Assembly: GCA_023055425.1 (NCBI GenBank)
Contig: JALGPY010000003.1
Location: 19,279,001 to 19,343,000 of the forward strand
Length of the DNA stretch: 64,000 nt
Source: Linanthus parryae
Lineage: Eukaryota; Streptophyta; Magnoliopsida; Ericales; Polemoniaceae
Direction: 5' to 3'
Positions 58,138 through 64,000 of the stretch are shown in pieces; the first letter of the stretch is position 1, and each line of letters opens with the position of its first letter. Made by a program: the position numbers and the translations under genes. The notes below the pieces were generated by a model, which did no database searches, was not told the DNA's origin, and worked only from the letters and a program-made list of their open reading frames with translations.

Positions 58138-59397
58138 TTAGATATTCTTTACATATCTAACACAATTGCAGATATCCTGATCAGAGAGAATCAAAGATTT
58201 ATGGTCCTAATTTTGAAAGACTGTGAAGCATGTTCAGAGCTTCAAGGCCTTGAGCTGCTGACAGCTTTACTGAGTTAATTTGATTCTTTCTTGCAGGGTT
58301 TGATCTTCATTATTATGATTGTTTAATGACTTCTGAAAGTCTTAAACTAGTTTACCATGAGTTATATGTTTCAGAAGTTAATCAGATTATTGTTTTATTT
58401 ACTCATCCAGTTTTTATTCAGAAACTGGAAATCCAAACAAACTTAGTGCTGTTATATTTCTGGATTTTGTTGTTGCTGTGTTTTAATGTTGTTGCAGGTT
58501 TGTTAAACGTGCAAATGCAATCTCAACAAACTCCAACGGATATCTACTCAAAGCTGTTTGAATTGTAGTTGGAAAGGATGAGGATTTGCAGGAACTTCCT
58601 AAAATCTCTCATTCAGTTGCAGAGAGTGGATAAAAGACTAGTTTGAATTTTGAAAGAAAAGAAGCTTGCAGAGAACTGAGAGACGTGTGGAAAATTCTTG
58701 GGAGATCAGACATTCAAACACACATTCATTCAGGCTTCAATTACAGCTTTCAGAAGATCAATCATTCCAGTTTCTTGAAGAACACATCCAGACCTTCACA
58801 AGCTTATTCTTCTATTGTGTTCTTCTTTTGTTTTGTAATATGCTTATCTTTTGTATATCTAAAACCTCACTAAACCTAGTGGTTGGTTGTTCGAGTGAAC
58901 AAAAAGAGGTTCTTGTTAGCTCAACAGTTAGTAGCTGGTACTAGATAGGTTTGGAACCACAATATGTATAGGTGTAAGGGAATTCACTTAGGTTTGGAGA
59001 TCTAGGGCTGTTTATGTGTGATTAATAAGAAGTGTTTGCCCAATCCTGGTGGGATTAGATCCCTCAGGCAGAGATTAGGTCCATTGAGAATGAACTCTGT
59101 AAATTTACTTGTGTTCTTTACTTTACAATTTTGTTATTTTCTGTTGCAAACAACTCAAATCAAACTAGGGTTTATAAACTGTTCTAAACTGGTTATAGTT
59201 CAAGGCCTTGAAGCTTTATGTTTTGCCTTAGAAAGTTTCTGACTAGTTTTCTAAATTCTCAAGGCCTTGAGATTTGAGTTTCTCACAAAGTTACTTAGTT
59301 AAAATTTGTGTTTAGCAAAAAGCTTTCATACTCTATTCAACCCCACCCCCTTCTAGAGTATTTTGGTCCTGTATTTAGTCTACATTATAAACTTTCA
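58136..59397 (+). mobile_element. Copia-type LTR with CAAGGCCTTG palindromes
   Basis: Starts TGTTAGATAT with an inverted copy ATATCTAACA at 58,153, and ends beyond CCCCACCCCCTTCTAGAG. Related to 10,960-11,470. It carries three TCAAGGCCTTGA palindromes (58,242; 59,200; 59,259). It fills the junction between the broken exon copy B and the LINE of unit 3. No primer site or coding region follows. The right boundary is approximate. Confidence 0.65.
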
Positions 59398-60240
59398 CAT
59401 TGTAATTGGTAGACCAAAATAATTATCATAATGTTCCACCTCATTGACTAGTGTGGCTTGTAGGATCTATTCTCGAAGTAGAATCGGAACCCCTGACGAG
59501 AACATTATGGCTGACTTTTGGATATTGATCTGTTGACCCGAGGCCGTATGACTTAACAATCTGCATAAGGGTATTAATATTTTCCATATCCGCGCCTGTA
59601 AAAGAAAAGGCTGTCATCAGCAAAAAAATATGTGAGAAACAAAAGGGCCTCCCCTAGATGCCGCCACTTCCGTAAGACGGTCTTCATTGCCCGCATAAGT
59701 GATTGTCCGAGACAGAAATTCGTTGCACAGGAGGAAGAGATAAGGGGATAGGGGACGCCCTTGTCTCAAACCCTGCTACGGAATGACCTTTCCAGTGGGC
59801 CCGCCATTACCTACAAATGCATAATTGACAATAGAAGTATAATTACGAATGAGGGTTATAAATATAGGCCCAAAACCAATGTGAAAGAGAGCTTCTAGCA
59901 CAAATTGCCATTCCACCCTGTCGCAGACTTTTCTCATATCTACTTTGACAGTCAATAATTCTTTTACCCTTTTCCCTCGTCTTAAAAAAGCGTGTTACCT
60001 CGAAGATGAGAGAATGTTGTCCGTAATCAGTCTTCCAGAAACTTAGACACTTTTATTTTCCGAAATCAGATTCAGTAGCAGTCTTGTGAGCCTGTTTGCC
60101 GCGACTTTTGCAACTATTTTATACATAATACTGCAGAGGCTTATACGCCTGTACTCACTAGAAAAATATAAATCTTATAGCACTGAAACCATTTTTATAT
60201 AAATAACGATAAATGTAGCATGTAATCATCACATATTAAA
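59398..60240 (-). pseudogene. LINE RT fragment, unit 3
   Basis: Starts inside the RT (matching 56,370 onward) and contains the minus-strand GADMEN(I/V)NTLMQI segment, the AFADDS-type box region and the upstream RT part with stops. The zinc-binding part present in units 1 and 2 is absent, so the unit 3 breakpoint is in the LINE. Confidence 0.8.
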
Positions 60241-60394
60241 AAAAATCAACTTTTCATAACTGCAAAGTCACCTGTACGTTAAAAATTGAAGATTTGAAGT
60301 AATACGTGACCCGACCGAGTCTCGGGTCACGGGTCACGAGTTGAGTCTACCCACTCCCTATCGGGTATATGCTGACCCACGAGTCTGCAAATCT

Positions 60395-60512
60395 TGCTTA
60401 AGAGTGCTCTCCCTTAGTAAGGTCTCATGTTCAAACCTCCCTACGACTAACAATCCTCTGGCTCCGTAAATTTAGTCTAGTCTAGTTGAGACGCACGTAA
60501 GCTGACCACCAT
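60395..60512 (+). repeat. Au-like SINE, unit 3
   Basis: TAAGAGTGCTCTCCC, GTTCAAACC, CTCTGGCTCCGTAAATTTAG and GCACGTAAGCTGACC. The same insertion as in units 1 and 2. Confidence 0.7.
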
Positions 60513-60534
60513 TATTTCTGAAAAAAATAAAATA

Positions 60535-62060
60535 GGGTAAAAGACAAAAACCACCCCTCGAGTATGGGTTATATACAAAAACAACCTTCGTGTTCGGGGA
60601 TATACAAAAACCACCCCTGCATGGATAGCAGTTAGACAATCACCACCCCTCTGTTAATGTCAGCCAGTAGGGGGGTGCAATTTGACTTTTTTACGATCAT
60701 TTTGCCCCTCTATGTGTTTTTGTGTTTATTTTGCTGATGTTATTGATATTCTTGGGTTGCTTGGTGTTCTTTGTGTTCTTCTTCACCACCACCAGTAAAA
60801 CACCACAACCCACCATCTAAATCACCATCCTCACCACCAGCTTCCATCATCAGTAATCAAAACCCAAAAAACATCATCCTTTTCTCTTCTTCAACCAACA
60901 CCTACCACAAACAAGCACAAACCCAAATCAAACTCGGACACCACCTAAATCTAAAAATGCTACCACCAGCAACACTACCACCTGCAACACCTAAAACTAC
61001 CAATTAATCTACCTCTCATACCATCACGGCCACACAGTTTCCCACTAAAATAAACCTTTAATACCCTAAATTACCAGCCTAAACCACTACCAATACCCCC
61101 AGCAGCACCGTTCTTTACCTCAGCTTATCCCCTTCATCAACACCCTCTGCCTCAAAACTCCAACCTGTAAATCACCATGGCTTTCACCTTTAAACTACCT
61201 GCACCCGAAACTGACTTCAGCCACCATTTATACTACCCACACCCTCACACGACCTGAAACAATACCCTCCATTACACCCACCAAATCACCACTGCCAATA
61301 CAACCTTCATAACCACCACCATGACCATTGAACTGCAAAACAAACCCAGCTGGTCACCTCAGCCTACATGCACCTGAAGAACCACCATTCAACTGACAAA
61401 AAATGGATCTTGAAACAGATCCAAAATTGGAAGAGGAAGACCCAGAGACTGATGGGAGGAGGAAGCAAGAATCGAAGAAAGGGGAAGATGAAGACCCAGA
61501 TCCCTGTCCGTCGCCGTCGTCCTTTCGTCGCCGTTGTCCACAGTCTCCGTCGTCTTCCTCTCTGTCGCCGGCGTCCCTACTCGTCGTCTTCGTCGGCATC
61601 CCTGCTGCTGTAATCGATTCTTTGTTGGGTTCGTGTTTGACTTTGGGGATCGGTTTTTGTTGCAGATCCAGATGCGGAGGTTTCTCTATCGCCTCAAACC
61701 CTACTGGTCTCTCTGAAAACCAGTAGAGAGACCAGAACCTCCAGATGCATCGCCGTCGCCACAAGGTGCCGTGGAAGCTCTTTGGAGAGGGAGACGCCAT
61801 ATCTTGTTGGTTGTGATGGGAGAGAGGAGAGGAGAGAAGAGATTTGGAAGATATGTGGATAAAATGAAAGGATAAGCAGTAGAAAAGAATTATATAGTAG
61901 GGTATTTTTTTTCATTTGAGGGTAAAATGGTATTTTATCGTTTTCCGTTACTTGCCGTTAGTTGCCGTCCACTGACAGGGGTGGTTCTTGTATATCCCCG
62001 AACACGAAGGTTGTTTTTGTATATAACCCATACTCGAGGGGTGATTTTTGTCTTTTACTC
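60535..62060. mobile_element. Mutator-like element (Pack-MULE candidate, 1,526 bp)
   Basis: 85-bp terminal inverted repeats (60,535-60,619 and 61,976-62,060), starting GGGTAAAAGAC and ending GTCTTTTACTC, flanked by a perfect 9-bp duplication AATAAAATA (60,526-60,534; 62,061-62,069). Units 1 and 2 keep the empty site (AAATAAAATAATAAAG near 48,875 and 57,482). No transposase. The interior has gene-like GC-rich coding composition on one side and CAC/AAC-rich sequence on the other, suggesting captured host DNA. Confidence 0.92.
61354..61800 (-). CDS. Unrecognised ORF in the Mutator-like element
   Basis: A 148-codon minus-strand frame starting with ATGGCGTCTCC after a CT-rich leader. The protein has an N-terminal WRRRCIWRFWSLYWF stretch, an acidic/basic charged middle (DREEDDGDCGQRRRKDDGD) and a Ser-rich end. 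No domain is recognised. A plus-strand frame overlaps (61,403-61,726), so coding direction is uncertain. It may be the 5' part of a captured gene. Confidence 0.35.
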   Translation of the reverse strand: MASPSPKSFHGTLWRRRCIWRFWSLYWFSERPVGFEAIEKPPHLDLQQKPIPKVKHEPNKESITAAGMPTKTTSRDAGDREEDDGDCGQRRRKDDGDGQGSGSSSSPFFDSCFLLPSVSGSSSSNFGSVSRSIFCQLNGGSSGACRLR

Positions 62061-62234
62061 AATAAAATAATAGTCTAAGACATACTTAGAGACAAAGCAA
62101 CGAGGTTTCCACACAAGTGATGGCCTTGATCATATCTCCCGAACGTCGTCGTATTAATCGTCTTCTCCGGTAGAACCACTCAACGAAGAAACAGAACCAC
62201 TTCGTAATCTCACACATACAAACAGACATCATCT

Positions 62235-62273
62235 ATGGAGTTCTTCTTCAGTTTCCCATTCTCCGATCTCTAA
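62235..62273 (+). CDS. Upstream ORF 1, phospholipase leader copy C
   Basis: 12-residue ORF identical in sequence to copies A and B, 125 bp before the main ATG. A second ORF, MSNPNL (62,338-62,358), follows and is also present in copy A (copy B reads MSNPKL). Confidence 0.5.
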   Translation: MEFFFSFPFSDL

Positions 62274-62397
62274 ACATCTCTCCTCTCCCCATCATCAATC
62301 ACAACCAATCCCTCCGAAACCCTAATTCCTCACACAAATGTCGAATCCCAACCTCTAATTTTTATTCAGATCGTCATTTGTGAACAGAACCCTAACA

Positions 62398-62961
62398 ATG
62401 TCCTGGGGTCTAGGTTGGAAGCGCCCATCGGAGGTCTTCCGATTGACACTAAGCTACGGCAGCGAAGAAATCTGCGACGATCGTGACCGTTCATCGTCGG
62501 CCTCATCGTCATCCTATTCCTCCTCATCGACCAGATCGTCCTCGCCGTCGCCGCCGCACGATCAAGAGCCTGGATTCAGAATCGATCTCGATTGGACGGC
62601 CGGCGATGATGAAGAGCAGGTGGCGCTGCGGATGCAGTCGCAGCTGATGGTGGCGTTGCCGATGCCGCAGGACACGGTGGTGGTGGAGCTCACGGCGGAG
62701 TCCGAGAGCAATGTGAGTGTGGAGATGAGGGTTGTGAAGCGGAAGGAGCCGCTGCGGGCGGTGACTATGACGAAAGTGGGTGGGTCTGGGCAGCAGAGCG
62801 ACGGAATTGGGGTGCTTACGAGGTTGTTGAGGTCGAATTTGGTGGCGCCGGCGGCGGAAGGGGGGAATTCGCCGAAATCGCCGGCGGGGGAGGGTGTGGT
62901 GGGGTGTGCTGATCATTGGGTGAACATTACTGCTCTCAGCCTCTGTGGGTGTGGGTTGTCT
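62398..62961 (+). CDS. PLA1-like: Phospholipase A I-like protein, exon 1 (188 codons)
   Basis: First exon of a gene encoding a patatin-related phospholipase with leucine-rich repeats (plant PLA I type), a lipid acyl hydrolase whose Arabidopsis relative has been linked to jasmonate supply. The N-terminus MSWGLGWKRPSEVFRLTLSY is followed by a Ser-rich linker (~30-55), DLDWTAGDDEEQVALRM (~63-80), VALPMPQDTVVVEL, the RRVVKR-like segment, GVLTRLLRSNL and CADHWVNITALSLCGCGLS. The last is where the leucine-rich repeats begin in this family. The exon ends in phase 0 at codon 188, at a good donor (TCT|GTGAGT, 62,962). No second exon is evident before the window ends. The family is recognised from memory of its conserved N-terminus; the catalytic domain is outside the window. 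Confidence 0.8.
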
Positions 62962-63851
62962 GTGAGTATTATTCTTTTCGTTACATTAATGGTTTCTCTT
63001 TGATTATGTTACTTGTGTATCGTGTTCGTCCTGGTTTATAAGATTATAAGTCAATTAAGTTGCTACTTTGTGATCGAACTATAAGATCCTGAATATGCTA
63101 ATACCATAGGGTTACTTGTTTGTGACATTAGCAAATCGACTCCCAAGAATGGAGGATATGGATGAAGGGGATCGTATAGATAAAGGCTAAGATGAGTGAA
63201 ATCAATTGGAATATGTTAGGATTTTCGTCCTTCTGGTGTTCAATTCTCATGTGGTTTTTAGTTTTTCTTCCTAAATCTCCGTGATACCCAATTGTACAAT
63301 CGCGGATGATTTGTAGTTTTTCTTTGTAAGAGCCTAAAGACGATGTACAATTCAGTTATGTTCTATGCTTGGAACCTAGGATTTGAGTACAAAAAAGAAA
63401 ATCCAAGGACAAATAAAGGAAAAGCAAGAATCTTGGAACCATGGATTTTGTGCACAATCTAGTGAAACTGTTTCTGCTATTCTGAACTTATAGAAAATGA
63501 AGAATTTTGCTCACAACCAATCAAATGAAGGGCTCTTTGATTCTTTTCATTTGCTTTCCCTACAGTAGGTCCAATCGAACTATAAGATCCTGAATATGCT
63601 AATACCATAGGGTTGATCACATTAGCTAATTAACTCCCAATAATGGTAGATATGAATGAGGAGGATCGTGTGGATGAAGGCTAAGATGAGTGATATCAAT
63701 TGGAAAACACAAGCATCTCTTCATCCTTCTGGTGTTCAATTCTTGTGTGGTTTGTAGTTTTATCCCTAAATGATACCCAAGTGTACAATCGGGGAATGAT
63801 TTTTAGTTTCTCTTTGTATGGGTCCTCACATCTTGGGCACACAGGTCCACC
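62962..63851 (+). other. Intron 1 of the phospholipase gene with internal direct repeat
   Basis: Begins GTGAGTATT. Contains two ~250-bp diverged direct repeats (63,071-63,330 and 63,570-63,818; both start near ATCGAACTATAAGATCCTG). No exon recognised. Confidence 0.6.
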
Positions 63852-64000
63852 CTAGTCTGAATCAGAGTCTGAGTCCTCATAAATGGCAGCGTCCACCAAT
63901 GGATCCTGGACACTGCATTCTTCGCTCGGCTCAAGTATCTCTTCTTCCACAACTGCATCTTGCGATGCATTCTCTTGTTCTTGCTCCATTTTAGCCTTGA
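63852..64000 (-). CDS. C-terminus of an unidentified minus-strand protein (partial)
   Basis: A minus-strand frame enters from the right edge and stops at 63,852-63,854 after at least 48 codons. The residues are very acidic (MEQEQENASQDAVVEEEIL, then a tail EDSDSDSD). The frame is fully open and compositionally protein-like but too short to identify. If real, it lies opposite to, and probably inside or just beyond, the phospholipase intron. It may belong to a transposase or another gene. Confidence 0.4.
   Translation of the reverse strand, partial: KAKMEQEQENASQDAVVEEEILEPSEECSVQDPLVDAAIYEDSDSDSD

Noticed and set aside
62524..62916. Antisense His/Arg-rich frame in the phospholipase exon
   Set aside because: It is a shadow of the exon; His/Arg richness comes from the GC-rich, Ser-rich forward codons.

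Overview
The window is nuclear DNA from a flowering plant, most likely a eudicot. It holds one clean intronless plant P450 gene and the first exon of a plant patatin-type phospholipase. The rest is dense plant retrotransposons (Athila, Tekay/Del-type chromovirus, TNT1-type copia), L1-type LINE debris, Au-like SINEs, Mutator-like and hAT elements and a TRIM. I cannot name the species. All coordinates were read by eye.

Layout. 1-3.8 kb is AT-rich intergenic DNA with SINE-like pieces. 4.1-5.65 kb is the only intact complete host gene, a CYP77A-type cytochrome P450. 6.4-7.6 kb holds a hAT MITE and one end of a Mutator-like element carrying gene-like sequence. From 7.6 kb to the right edge the DNA is a degenerate tandem array. 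Its unit contains a LINE end, a Mutator MITE, another LINE piece, an LTR-like promoter, reverse-strand LINE RT, an Au-like SINE, and the promoter plus exon 1 of a phospholipase A I-like gene. Exon 1 occurs three times: 49.2 kb truncated, 57.8 kb broken, 62.4 kb intact with a splice donor. Only the third can belong to a working gene, and it would run off the right edge.

The first unit was split by a nested stack of retrotransposons at 13,583-47,496. The outer element has ~0.95 kb LTRs, a 5-bp target duplication, and sits in the LINE. Inside it lies a chromovirus whose 5' LTR is itself split by a complete Athila element (16,297-31,132). The Athila has apparently identical 1,466-bp LTRs, a GCTGC duplication, one open 1,857-codon gag-pol and a second ORF. 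To the right is a copia element in permuted order (RT, RNase H, LTR, gag, protease, integrase on the minus strand), interrupted by a solo LTR with an ATGGA duplication. Next come two tandem relics of a TCP transcription-factor domain and a broken antisense gene. The second unit carries a 593-bp TRIM and a hAT transposase fragment. The third carries a Mutator-like element with 85-bp inverted repeats and a 9-bp duplication whose empty site is preserved in the other two units.

How the pieces relate: the two host genes have no visible functional link. The mobile elements give a relative history: LINE and SINE first, then duplication of the phospholipase exon region, then unit-specific insertions, with the Athila probably youngest. 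The most unusual signals are palindrome arrays in two LTR families, the TCP relics with an eroded basic region, the permuted copia, and the triplicated promoter/exon with conserved upstream ORFs.
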